From: an uncultured Pelagibacteraceae bacterium
GTDB lineage: Bacteria; Pseudomonadota; Alphaproteobacteria; Pelagibacterales; Pelagibacteraceae
Reading direction: 5' to 3'
Assembly: GCA_902592965.1 (NCBI GenBank)
Contig: CACJGL010000006.1
Coordinates: 1 to 59,189, forward strand
DNA: 59,189 nucleotides
The translations under genes were made by a program, and so were the position numbers. Below the pieces are notes generated by a model. That model ran no database searches and was not told where the DNA came from. It saw nothing but the letters and a program-made list of their open reading frames with translations. Positions 23,710 through 32,148 of the stretch are shown here, one piece after another (the first letter of the stretch is position 1; the number at the start of each line of letters is the position of its first letter).

Positions 23710-25005
23710 ATGAAAAAAATATTAGCAACCATATTTTTTATTTTTATATGGTGCGAAACTTCTAATGCAGAAAATCAACAAATATGTGATTGGATAGTCG
23801 ATGAAGTTTATGCCGACCTTTTAAATCAAGATTCTGATGACCATCTTTTCGTTGTAATTGGTAATGATGGAAAATGTGAGTACGGACGTGGAACAGAAAA
23901 GCAAGATGGATTTAATGATTGTGAAAAACACAGAAAAGAAAAAGGAATAAATGGCGAGTGCAAACTTTTTGCAATTGGCAAGAAAAAATTTATAGAAAAT
24001 AAAACAGCCCTTAAGACTGGTTGCATAAAAGGTAATTGCGTTAATGAAAAAGGAACTTTTAAATGGCCTAATGGGGATAGATATGAAGGTGATTGGGTAA
24101 ATGGCCAAAGAACTGGACAAGGTAAATATTTTTATAGTAGTGGCGGAGGTGTTTATACCGGTGAATGGAAAAATAATAATAGACATGGTGAAGGAACAAT
24201 GATTTGGAACGATGGTGTAAAACAAGTTGCAATATGGGAGTTAGATAAAGCTGTAAAAACTATAAGTATAAGCAAAAATTTTATTTTTAAAGGTGGTAGT
24301 GAGTGGAAAGATGGAGAAATAATAAATAAAAAAGACCCAAGTAATTTTATAAATTTATCGTTTGTAGAGAAAAAAAAAGTAATGGGTTACGATGTGAGAA
24401 CCTTATCAAACAAATACACAAAAGATGGTTGGGGTAAAAGTAGTTTTACAGTTTTTGTCTTTAACGCAACTTTTGAGAATAGTAAGGATATATTAATAAA
24501 TGTTAATGATGAATTTAAAACTGATAAAAAGGCAAAAAAACAAGCAATTAAATGGGCAAAAATATACGGGCAAATGCCAAAATTTTTAAAAAAAAATATT
24601 AAAGAAATAACTATACACAAAGGCAAAGCAGGCTGGGCAGGAGGAAAAGGTACTATAGTAATTCACACAGATTATCTTACAAATGAAAATAAAAAATATG
24701 CTGAGGAATTAATGTTTCATGAATTAACTCACGCTTCACTCGATTGGTGGTGGGGTGGATCTGTTAACGAGAAAAAATGGTTAAATGCTGTTAGTACTGA
24801 TAAGCATTATATTTCAGAATATGCTTGGGAATTACCAGGAAATGAAGACTTAGCTGAAACTGTATTATGGTGGTATGCAACAAGGTGTAAAGTAGATAGA
24901 ATTTCTAAAAAAAATAATGAAAAAGTTAATAAATTTTTAGTTAATCGTTTTAAATACCTAGATGAACAGAACTATGACACGCATCCATCCAACTGTATTA
25001 ATTAA
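23710..25005 (+). CDS. Secreted MORN-repeat protein with HExxH metallopeptidase-like domain
   Basis: 431 residues in four parts: a signal peptide (1-20, cleavage near SNA); a Cys-containing domain (about 25-110) with six cysteines, including GKCEYGRGTEKQDGFNDC; about two MORN repeats (115-166; YEGDWVNGQRTGQGKY, YTGEWKNNNRHGEGTMIW); and a C-terminal domain with HELTH at 337-341 and NEDLAET near 378-384, which looks like a gluzincin-type zinc site with Glu383 as third ligand. It is predicted periplasmic or surface-exposed. The metal site is seen; peptidase activity is inference. I know no named family with this order. Confidence 0.75.
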   Translation: MKKILATIFFIFIWCETSNAENQQICDWIVDEVYADLLNQDSDDHLFVVIGNDGKCEYGRGTEKQDGFNDCEKHRKEKGINGECKLFAIGKKKFIENKTALKTGCIKGNCVNEKGTFKWPNGDRYEGDWVNGQRTGQGKYFYSSGGGVYTGEWKNNNRHGEGTMIWNDGVKQVAIWELDKAVKTISISKNFIFKGGSEWKDGEIINKKDPSNFINLSFVEKKKVMGYDVRTLSNKYTKDGWGKSSFTVFVFNATFENSKDILINVNDEFKTDKKAKKQAIKWAKIYGQMPKFLKKNIKEITIHKGKAGWAGGKGTIVIHTDYLTNENKKYAEELMFHELTHASLDWWWGGSVNEKKWLNAVSTDKHYISEYAWELPGNEDLAETVLWWYATRCKVDRISKKNNEKVNKFLVNRFKYLDEQNYDTHPSNCIN

Positions 25006-25024
25006 AGAGATTAAAGGAGAATAA

Positions 25025-25315
25025 ATGTCTGCAGGGTATGTAATTGCACAATTAAGAGTAACTAATCCAGAAAATTATAAAGAGTATATTGAAAAAGTTA
25101 ATCCAATCGTAAAAAAATTTGAAGGAGAGTTTTTAGTTAGAAATGGTGAATATCAAATATTTGATGGTGAAACTAAATTTCCAAGAATAATAGTTCTAAA
25201 ATTTCCAAGTTATGAAAGAGCGCTAGAATGGTATAATTCGGAAGAATATAAACCTATAAAACAGATTAGGCTCGATAATTCTGAAGGGACGAATATAATA
25301 ATTAGAGGATTATGA
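25025..25315 (+). CDS. DUF1330 family protein
   Basis: 96 residues of ferredoxin-like alpha-beta barrel type. IAQLRVTNPENYKEYIEKV and the C-terminal RALEWYNSEEYKPIKQIR are the family signature. The function is unknown; related dimeric barrels include small monooxygenases and isomerases. AGGAGA at 25015-25020 is a good ribosome site. The stop overlaps the ATG of the following secreted protein. Confidence 0.88.
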   Translation: MSAGYVIAQLRVTNPENYKEYIEKVNPIVKKFEGEFLVRNGEYQIFDGETKFPRIIVLKFPSYERALEWYNSEEYKPIKQIRLDNSEGTNIIIRGL

Positions 25316-26178
25316 AAAAAATATTATTAACATTAATAATTTCTATATTCACCTCATCAATTTTTGCAGCTGACGAAAAACCAGGAAGATTCTTTGAAGA
25401 TCAACCAGATGTAAATGATGATTATCAAATTCATTTTATTTATTTTCTTGCAAAAAAAACAAAAGATAATGAAAGAGACATAAATGGCTGGATAGAAAAA
25501 GAAGTCAAAAAAATAGATGATTTATTTTTTAAAATGACTGGCAATAAGCAAAGATTAAAATTTGATTATAGACAAGATGGCAAACTAGATATCTCATTTG
25601 TAAGAATGGATCGTAAAGCTAGAAAAGGTGGATGGAATGTTAATTATCCAGATTATTACTTGCAAAAACAAGGATTTAATAATCCAAAAAAATTATATTT
25701 CTCATTTACAGATGCAGCAAGCGGAGATGGAGGTCAAATGGGGCCTCATCATGGATACTTGTTTATAAAAAGAGCATCAGGTCAAATTACTAAAATTTCA
25801 ATTCATGAATTACTTCATGGCAATGGTTTTGCTATGCCTTGTACTAAAGGAGTTAAAAATGGAGCACATTTAAGTACTGGTATTCTTAGTCAAAATCTCT
25901 CAAAAAAATTTGGAAAAGGAGTTTACGATCATAATGATCCAACTTGTCCAGACTTAAAAGACTCAGTTTATTTAACTCCAACCTCAGATAATCCATTTGA
26001 TCCACTTCAAATTGCTTGCGCTTTAGGTCAAAAGAAAAGAGGTAATCCTCCTGGAAATTATCAAATTCCAGCAAAATATACTCATAAAAAATTACTTAAA
26101 GGACGAAAAAATGAATGGTGTACTTATAAGTTAACTGATTATGCCAAAGAAGATTGGTTTAAAAAATGGAAAGAATAA
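25312..26178 (+). CDS. Secreted HExxH zinc-metallopeptidase-like protein
   Basis: 288 residues. A signal peptide (1-19, cleavage after IFA) is followed by a domain with ISIHELLHGNGFAMPC near residue 163: HELLH at 165-169, then Gly172 as in metzincins (HExxHxxGxxH), but Met175 stands where the third His would be. His186 or an acidic residue might replace it. Conserved-looking C-terminal cysteines may form disulphides. It is predicted periplasmic. I recognise no named family. It is coupled to the DUF1330 gene by a 4-nt overlap and sits one gene away from another secreted HExxH protein. Confidence 0.7.
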   Translation: MKKILLTLIISIFTSSIFAADEKPGRFFEDQPDVNDDYQIHFIYFLAKKTKDNERDINGWIEKEVKKIDDLFFKMTGNKQRLKFDYRQDGKLDISFVRMDRKARKGGWNVNYPDYYLQKQGFNNPKKLYFSFTDAASGDGGQMGPHHGYLFIKRASGQITKISIHELLHGNGFAMPCTKGVKNGAHLSTGILSQNLSKKFGKGVYDHNDPTCPDLKDSVYLTPTSDNPFDPLQIACALGQKKRGNPPGNYQIPAKYTHKKLLKGRKNEWCTYKLTDYAKEDWFKKWKE

Positions 26179-26193
26179 TCTTGTTAAAATTTA

Positions 26194-26592
26194 TTATTTA
26201 TCACATAGTTTTAATATTTTAAAAGATAGTTTTAATTTAGGAAATCTTTTGTTTAAAATTGCCTTAATTTTTTCAAATGAGTCTTTATGAATTTTCTTTT
26301 CTACAAACGAACTAATTTCTTTTTTTCCATTTACTATTTTAGCTGCACCACAATCTTCATGATTAATAACTATTAATTTATTAATATTATGCAACTTTAT
26401 CGAAGTTGATAAATTATCCAAAAAGGTTGATTGCCATTTTTTAAATTTTTTAGAAGTTACACCAATAGCCGCTCCAGCAATAGTAAATGAGCTATACTTT
26501 CCAGTTAATTTCTTTTTTTTTAAATAATTAAAAACTTTTGGCTGAAACCTTGGATCCATACAAGACAAAACCATAGCTTCATATTTTTTCAT
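26194..26592 (-). CDS. Short beta-carbonic anhydrase-like protein
   Basis: 132 residues from the ATG at 26592, chosen because it overlaps the upstream stop (TAATG); a longer TTG start would add five residues. The zinc-site pattern of beta-carbonic anhydrases is complete: Cys11-x-Asp13-x-Arg15 in SCMDPRF and His78-x-x-Cys81 in INHEDCGAA. It is much shorter than the usual 200 or more residues. Whether it hydrates CO2 or has another zinc role is open. It is co-transcribed with the FMN-binding protein upstream. Confidence 0.75.
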   Translation of the reverse strand: MKKYEAMVLSCMDPRFQPKVFNYLKKKKLTGKYSSFTIAGAAIGVTSKKFKKWQSTFLDNLSTSIKLHNINKLIVINHEDCGAAKIVNGKKEISSFVEKKIHKDSFEKIKAILNKRFPKLKLSFKILKLCDK

Positions 26593-27197
26593 TATGGCAC
26601 CAACCAAGTATCTTTACTATTATCAATGTCAAACCTAGCTCTTCGATGACCTTTTGCAGCTAAATATAGCCATTCCATAGATTTAATTTTACACTGTATA
26701 ACAGTGAAGTTTTTATATCCTTCTTCGCTTTGTTCTTTGGTATAATCAAAATTATCTAATTCAGGTTTTAAACCAGATGTTGGAAGATCAGACTCTGTAC
26801 CCGGTCCATTATCTACCAAGTAACATTTACGACTTATATGTTGGGTATTTTCCCAAGATTGTTTTGTTATATCATTATTATGATTGATAATTGTTTCAAC
26901 TTTTAATCTAACCTGTATTTTTTCATCTTTATCGTAAAATAACAAAGACGAATTAGGATTCTTTTCTAAGATTTTAATTTTATCAGATCTTATATCACTG
27001 TGGAATTGCACTAAATTATTTTGTTCATCTGATTTTCTAAGAACAACAATTCTACTTTCGATATCATTATCACTTCCACATGAAAAAACAGGTATTCTAA
27101 AAGGAGACGATCTATTAGTTACCGCATCAGTTAGCATTAACCAAATTTTCTTTTTTATTTCGGAAAAATCCTCGTAGTAGGGAACAGTGGTAGACAC
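26592..27197 (-). CDS. Pyridoxamine-phosphate-oxidase-like FMN-binding protein
   Basis: 201 residues with a split-barrel flavin-binding fold: SRIVVLRKSDEQNNLVQFHS near residue 48, DIRSDKIKILEKNPNSSLLF near residue 69, and a C-terminal substrate-loop-like WLYLAAKGHRRARFD. It resembles the Alr4036/PNPOx-like branch more than true PdxH. It probably binds FMN, and the reaction is unknown. It is tightly spaced (2 bp) downstream of the hydroxyacid dehydrogenase gene. Confidence 0.82.
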   Translation of the reverse strand: MSTTVPYYEDFSEIKKKIWLMLTDAVTNRSSPFRIPVFSCGSDNDIESRIVVLRKSDEQNNLVQFHSDIRSDKIKILEKNPNSSLLFYDKDEKIQVRLKVETIINHNNDITKQSWENTQHISRKCYLVDNGPGTESDLPTSGLKPELDNFDYTKEQSEEGYKNFTVIQCKIKSMEWLYLAAKGHRRARFDIDNSKDTWLVP

Positions 27198-27199
27198 AA

Positions 27200-28075
27200 T
27201 TATTTTTTCTTTTTTAATCTAGCTATTAAACTTGAGCTATCCCAACGGTTTCCACCCATTTTTTGAACTTCAGCATAATAACCATCAACAATTTCAGTTA
27301 CTGGAACAGGTGAACCATTTCTTTTTGCTTCTTCAATGCAAATTTTTAAATCTTTTCTCATCCAATCCACAGCAAATCCGTAATCAAATTTATCGGCTAC
27401 CATAGTTTTATATCTATTTTCCATTTGCCATGATTGAGCTGCTCCTTTTGAAATAGTTTCCATAACTTTATCCATATCTAAACCTGCATTAATTCCAAAA
27501 TTTACTGCTTCAGATAAACCTTGAACTAAACCACCAATACACATTTGATTAACCATTTTAGTTAATTGTCCACTACCTGATGGTCCGATTAATGTTACTT
27601 TTTTACTATAACAATCAATTATTGGCTCTGCTTTTTTAAAATCATTTTCATCGCCACCAACCATAACAGTTAATATCCCACCTTCAGCACCTGATTGTCC
27701 TCCAGATATAGGAGCATCTAAAAAACCAAATCCTTTATCTTTTGCAGCTTTATAGAGTTCTCTAGAAATTTCAGCAGATACTGTTGAATTATCAATATAA
27801 ACACTTCCTTCTTTAGTATTATGAAATAAACCATGTTCTCCTAAAGAGACTTGTCTTAAATCATCGTCATTACCAACACACGTAAAAATAAAATCAGCAT
27901 CTTTAGCAGCTTCAGATGGTGTATCAGCCATATTACCTTTGTATTCACCAATCCACTTTTCTGCTTTTGATTTTGTTCTGTTAAAAACAGTTACATTATG
28001 TCCTGCTTTTGATATATATCCTGCCATTGGATAACCCATTACACCAAGACCTATGAAAGTAACTTTAGAAGCCAT
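27200..28075 (-). CDS. 3-hydroxyisobutyrate dehydrogenase family (beta-hydroxyacid dehydrogenase)
   Basis: 291 residues. The N-terminal Rossmann motif is GLGVMGYPMAGY; DAPISGGQSGAEGG near residue 119 is the substrate motif; GQLTKMVNQMCIGG near residue 167 holds the catalytic Lys. The family oxidises 3-hydroxyisobutyrate, tartronate semialdehyde or related acids with NAD(P). Valine or glyoxylate routes are possible, and the substrate is not resolvable here. Its start codon is only 8 bp from that of the divergent MFS gene. Confidence 0.9.
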   Translation of the reverse strand: MASKVTFIGLGVMGYPMAGYISKAGHNVTVFNRTKSKAEKWIGEYKGNMADTPSEAAKDADFIFTCVGNDDDLRQVSLGEHGLFHNTKEGSVYIDNSTVSAEISRELYKAAKDKGFGFLDAPISGGQSGAEGGILTVMVGGDENDFKKAEPIIDCYSKKVTLIGPSGSGQLTKMVNQMCIGGLVQGLSEAVNFGINAGLDMDKVMETISKGAAQSWQMENRYKTMVADKFDYGFAVDWMRKDLKICIEEAKRNGSPVPVTEIVDGYYAEVQKMGGNRWDSSSLIARLKKKK

Positions 28076-28083
28076 ATTTTTTT

Positions 28084-29292
28084 ATGTTTAAAAATTTAAG
28101 TTTAAAAGTAATTGTATTTGGATTTATATTTACATTTTTTTCAAGTTTTGGACAGAGTTTTTTTCTTGGAATATTTAATACAAGTATAAGAGAGACACTA
28201 TCAATTACTCATGGACAATTTGGCTCAATATATGCATCTGCAACATTATTCAGTAGTTTACTACTTATATGGGTTGGAAAGAAAATTGATGATATAAATA
28301 TTTTCCGATTTGCAATCTATGTAACATTACTTTTATCATTTTCTTGTTTTTTCTTTTCAAAAATTTCATCTATAGTTTTTTTATTCGTTGCAATTTTCTT
28401 AATGAGGTTTTCAGGACAAGGAATGATGTCTCACACTGCAACAACAACAGTTTCAAGATATTTTACAAAATCAAGGGGTAGGGCATTAAGTATTTGTTGG
28501 TTTGGTTTATCAAGTGCTGAATTTATTTTACCTGTTTTAATGGTATTTTTGTTGTCATTAACAACTTGGCAAAATATTTGGACTGTAATTTCTGCTTTAA
28601 TTTTAATATTTCTACCAATTGCATCATTTTTCTTAGTTCGAACAGTTAAACTTGATACGAGAGAAAGCACTGAAGGAGAAGAATTTAAAGAGGAAAATAT
28701 TAAGCAATGGAAAAGAATTGAAGTAATAAAAGATTATAAATTTTATATAGTAAGCATGAATATGCTAGCTATGCCTTGGATTGCAACTGGTGTATTTGTT
28801 TACCAATCATTTATTACTGAATCAAAAAATTGGGGACCATTTGTAATTGCTCAGTCTTTTATGTCTTATTCAGTATTTTCAGTAATTACACTTTTAATAT
28901 CTGGTTTTTTAATTGATAAATTCACAAGTCGAAAACTTTTAATTTTTATGAATATTCCTTTATTTCTATCGACTTTTGTAATTATTTATTTTGATGCACA
29001 ATTTACTGCATTTATATTTTTAGGTTTAATTGGAATATCAAATGGTTTGGCAAACGTTTTGGGATCCTCTACTTGGGCTGAAGTTTATGGTGTAAAGCAT
29101 ATTGGATCGATTAAAGCTTTGACCACTGCTCTTATGGTTTTTTCAACAGCTTTTGGAACTGCTCTTTTTGGAATTTTAATTGATATTGGATTCTCAATTG
29201 AGAAAATAGCTATAATATCTGCACTTTATATACTTATTTCTTTTGTCCTTCTTTTTTTTGTTAGAAAAAAATTAAATCCAATTTTAGTGTAA
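28084..29292 (+). CDS. Major facilitator superfamily transporter
   Basis: 402 residues, 12 hydrophobic helices, with the loop 2-3 signature VGKKIDDINIFRF and a middle charged loop near residues 195-215. MFRFSGQGMMSHTATTTVSRYF near residue 110 is typical of the oxalate/formate-type monocarboxylate branch. The substrate is unknown. The neighbouring beta-hydroxyacid dehydrogenase suggests a hydroxy or keto acid, but this is inference from an 8-bp divergent arrangement. Confidence 0.85.
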   Translation: MFKNLSLKVIVFGFIFTFFSSFGQSFFLGIFNTSIRETLSITHGQFGSIYASATLFSSLLLIWVGKKIDDINIFRFAIYVTLLLSFSCFFFSKISSIVFLFVAIFLMRFSGQGMMSHTATTTVSRYFTKSRGRALSICWFGLSSAEFILPVLMVFLLSLTTWQNIWTVISALILIFLPIASFFLVRTVKLDTRESTEGEEFKEENIKQWKRIEVIKDYKFYIVSMNMLAMPWIATGVFVYQSFITESKNWGPFVIAQSFMSYSVFSVITLLISGFLIDKFTSRKLLIFMNIPLFLSTFVIIYFDAQFTAFIFLGLIGISNGLANVLGSSTWAEVYGVKHIGSIKALTTALMVFSTAFGTALFGILIDIGFSIEKIAIISALYILISFVLLFFVRKKLNPILV

Positions 29293-29334
29293 AAATACTT
29301 GATTTTGTTGATCTTGGAGTATATTTAATCGCCC

Positions 29335-29862
29335 ATGGCAAGAGTTACCGTAGAAGACTGTATAGACAAAGTAGATAGCCCTTATGAATTGGTTTTGGTT
29401 GCTAAAGAAAGAGCTACCCAACTTAATTCAGGAATTGAACCTACATTAGATAGAGATAATGACAAGCACACAGTTATTGCTTTGAGAGAAATAGCTGAAG
29501 AAACAATTAAAGTTCCAGATTTAACTGAAGCTGCAGTTTACAAACTAAGAAGACATGTAGAACAAATTGATGATACTGCTGAAGAAGATGAAGATATTGG
29601 CGATGATTTTGAGAATTTATATAAAGGTGAAATCTCAAAAAGTGGTGTGCCAATTCTTCCTTCTAAAAGAGCTAGAAAAATTCCTGAAAAAATTCAGGTT
29701 TCAAAAGAAGATCTTGCTGAATTATCACCATCAGCTCAACCTGATGTTAATGTAGAGGCTCCAAGTGAGGCTGAAGAAAATGATGACGTTTCACTAGATC
29801 AAGTTTCAGAAGCAGAAGAACAAGTTTCAGATAACGTAAGCGACGAAGAAAATAATTCTTAA
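29335..29862 (+). CDS. rpoZ: RNA polymerase omega subunit with long acidic C-terminal tail
   Basis: 175 residues. The first about 65 are canonical omega: [44 protein letters not shown]. Omega helps fold and dock the beta-prime subunit. The remaining about 110 residues form a low-complexity, strongly acidic tail rich in Asp, Glu and Ser (for example [13 protein letters not shown] and [19 protein letters not shown]), about twice the usual total length. TATATT at 29320-29325 with TTGATT at 29299-29304 lies 9 nt before the ATG, so the mRNA may be leaderless. Confidence 0.93.
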   Translation: MARVTVEDCIDKVDSPYELVLVAKERATQLNSGIEPTLDRDNDKHTVIALREIAEETIKVPDLTEAAVYKLRRHVEQIDDTAEEDEDIGDDFENLYKGEISKSGVPILPSKRARKIPEKIQVSKEDLAELSPSAQPDVNVEAPSEAEENDDVSLDQVSEAEEQVSDNVSDEENNS

Positions 29863-31005
29863 TTAAGAAAACTCTTTTAATATTTGTTCCCTGTGTTCAT
29901 CAAGATCAGGAATGTCCCCTCTAGTACTTTTATCTTGGTATGAAGACATTTTTATAGGATTGCCTGCTAATCTAAAATCACCAACTACTTTATGATAGGC
30001 TTTAACAATCATGTTTCTTGCTTCTACTTGAGGATTTTCAACCGCTTCTTTAATATTAAATATCGGTCCACAAGGTATCTTTAATTTTTCCATTTCACTT
30101 ACCCATTCGGAAGTATTTTTTGAAGAAAGTTTATCTTCAAAAATTGACTTTAGTTCATTCATATTTTCACATCTGAGTGAATTGGTATTAAATCTTGTAT
30201 CACTGACCATTTCAGGTATTCCTAATACTTCACAAAGTTTTTCATATAATTTATCGTTACCTGCAGCAATGATTATATAACTATCTTTTGTTTTAAATGC
30301 CTCAAACGGAGCGATTGAAGGATGTCTAGATCCCATCGGTTTAGGAATTTCATTTTTAGATAAATATCTTGCAATTGCATTTTCTAAAATCGCAATCTGG
30401 CAGTCTAACATTGAAACATCTATAAACATTCCTTTACCTGTTTTTTGTCTATCATACAAAGCTGCATTAATTCCGATTGCAGTAAAAAGACCTGCTGTAA
30501 TATCACCAATTGATGTTCCAACTCTTGTTGGTTCACTATTTGGATGACCTGTAACACTCATCAGTCCACCCATTCCCTGAACGACCATGTCATAAGCCGG
30601 TAATTCTTTTAAAGGTCCAGTTTGACCAAAACCAGATGCAGATGCATATATTAATTTTGGATATTTTTTGCTTACATCTTTCCAACCATATCCCCATTTT
30701 TCTAAAGTACCTGGTTTAAAATTTTCTACTAAAATATCTGCTTTTGCTAAAATTTTATCAAAGATTTTTTTATCATCTTCATTTTTTAAATTAAGAGCAA
30801 TACTTTCTTTTCCTCTGTTAAGTGACATAAAATATGCTGAATAGTCTTTTACAAAAGGTCCAAACTTTCTTGAATCGTCACCAATTTCTGGTGCTTCTAC
30901 TTTAATTACACGTGCGCCGAGATCAGATAAAATCATTGTACAATATGGTCCCACTAAAACCCTAGTAAGATCAACAACTAATAAATTTTTTAAAGGACCA
31001 TCCAT
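29863..31005 (-). CDS. Family III CoA-transferase (CaiB/BaiF)
   Basis: 380 residues, normal length. DLTRVLVGPYCTMILSDLGA at the N-terminus, NRGKESIALNLK near residue 64 and the catalytic Asp in PAYDMVVQGMGGLM near residue 147 identify the family, which moves CoA between carboxylic acids. It is divergent from the TRAP transporter and malonyl-CoA decarboxylase genes, so it may activate the imported acid, possibly malonate (inference). The gene ends at the base after the rpoZ stop, convergently. Confidence 0.9.
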   Translation of the reverse strand: MDGPLKNLLVVDLTRVLVGPYCTMILSDLGARVIKVEAPEIGDDSRKFGPFVKDYSAYFMSLNRGKESIALNLKNEDDKKIFDKILAKADILVENFKPGTLEKWGYGWKDVSKKYPKLIYASASGFGQTGPLKELPAYDMVVQGMGGLMSVTGHPNSEPTRVGTSIGDITAGLFTAIGINAALYDRQKTGKGMFIDVSMLDCQIAILENAIARYLSKNEIPKPMGSRHPSIAPFEAFKTKDSYIIIAAGNDKLYEKLCEVLGIPEMVSDTRFNTNSLRCENMNELKSIFEDKLSSKNTSEWVSEMEKLKIPCGPIFNIKEAVENPQVEARNMIVKAYHKVVGDFRLAGNPIKMSSYQDKSTRGDIPDLDEHREQILKEFS

Positions 31006-31087
31006 AATAAGTACGTCATTTCCTTATATTGACTCTTCTGCTCAAGTTCAATTTAATATCAACATTATAAATAAAAAGGGGAAAACT

Positions 31088-32098
31088 ATGTTAAGAAAAA
31101 TAACATTATATTTGTCTTCAATAATTATAGCTTTTTCAATAGTAGGATCTGCATACGCAGTTACATTAAAAGCAAGTCACCAATGGCCAGGTACACCAAG
31201 AGCTGATGGCTCTTTTGACCCACGTCATGAAATGGTACAAATTATTGCTGATGAAGTAAAAAAAGCAAACGTTGATTTAGAAATTAGAATTTATCCAGCT
31301 AAGTCACTTTATAAGCCAAAAGAACAGTGGAAACCTATGACTACAGGTCAATTAGATATTTCTGCTTTCCCATTAGCTTATGCATCAAAATTCCATCCAG
31401 AGTTTGATGCTACATTAATGCCAGGAACTGTAAAAAATCATGAGCATGCATTGAGATTTAATAAAGGTCCAATGATGACTGAGATTAAAAAAATAATCAG
31501 TGATGCTGGTGTTGTAGTACTATCTGATGCATGGTTAGGTGGTGGTTTCGCATCAAAAACTAAATGTATCAAAAATCCAAGTGATGCTAAAGGACAAGTG
31601 ATGAGAGCTGCAGGAAAAGCTTTCAACCAAATGTTAGAAGCTGCTGGTGCAGGTATTCAAAGTATGCCATCATCTGAAATTTATACTGGATTACAAACTG
31701 GTGTATTAACAGGTGCAAATACTAGTTCAGGAAGTTTTGTGAGTTACAAAATTTACGAACAAGTAAAATGTGCAACTCCTCCAGGAAAATTTGGTTTATG
31801 GTTTATGTATGAGCCAATTTTAATGTCTAAGAAAAGCTACAATGCTTTAAATTCTAGCCAACAAGTGGCTTTGATGAAAGCAGGAAAAGTTGCTGAGAAA
31901 TATATGACAGCTCAAGTAGAAAACTTAGATAAAAAGTTTGAGGAAGCATACAAAGCTGCAGGTGTTAAATTAGTGTATATGGATGCTGATGATCATGCTG
32001 CATGGGTTGATATTGCAATAAAATCATCTCACAAAGCTTTTGCTGAAAAAGTTCCAGGTGGCGATAAGCTAATGGAAATGGCTTTAGCAGTTAAATAA
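31088..32098 (+). CDS. TRAP transporter periplasmic binding protein (DctP type)
   Basis: 336 residues with a signal peptide (about 1-24, cleavage after AYA). The mature start VTLKASHQWPGTPRADGSFD and the mid-region MRAAGKAFNQMLEAAGAGIQ, with the Arg that binds the ligand carboxylate, are DctP features; MPSSEIYTGLQTGVLTGAN follows. The AAAGGGGAAAA just upstream is a good ribosome site. It delivers an organic acid to the DctQM proteins downstream. The malonyl-CoA decarboxylase gene after dctM points to malonate or a close analogue (inference). The gene is followed by a terminator-like hairpin. Confidence 0.93.
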   Translation: MLRKITLYLSSIIIAFSIVGSAYAVTLKASHQWPGTPRADGSFDPRHEMVQIIADEVKKANVDLEIRIYPAKSLYKPKEQWKPMTTGQLDISAFPLAYASKFHPEFDATLMPGTVKNHEHALRFNKGPMMTEIKKIISDAGVVVLSDAWLGGGFASKTKCIKNPSDAKGQVMRAAGKAFNQMLEAAGAGIQSMPSSEIYTGLQTGVLTGANTSSGSFVSYKIYEQVKCATPPGKFGLWFMYEPILMSKKSYNALNSSQQVALMKAGKVAEKYMTAQVENLDKKFEEAYKAAGVKLVYMDADDHAAWVDIAIKSSHKAFAEKVPGGDKLMEMALAVK

Positions 32099-32112
32099 AA
32101 TAATATATAAAG

Positions 32113-32148
32113 AACCCCTATTTATTATCTGTAAGTAGGGGTTTTTTT
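32113..32148 (+). terminator. Intrinsic terminator/attenuator directly before dctQ
   Basis: A 12-bp stem (one G-U) pairs 32113-32124 with 32132-32143; the GC core is ACCCCTA/TAGGGGT with a 7-nt loop, followed by a T-run at 32142-32148. The dctQ ATG is the very next base (32149). It can stop transcription after the binding-protein gene and leaves dctQ with no room for a ribosome site outside the hairpin. Confidence 0.85.

Noticed and set aside
23821-24225. Antisense ORF of 134 residues inside the MORN/HExxH gene
   Set aside because: Shadow frame in AT-rich sequence; hydrophobic and unstructured in motif terms, with no ribosome site.
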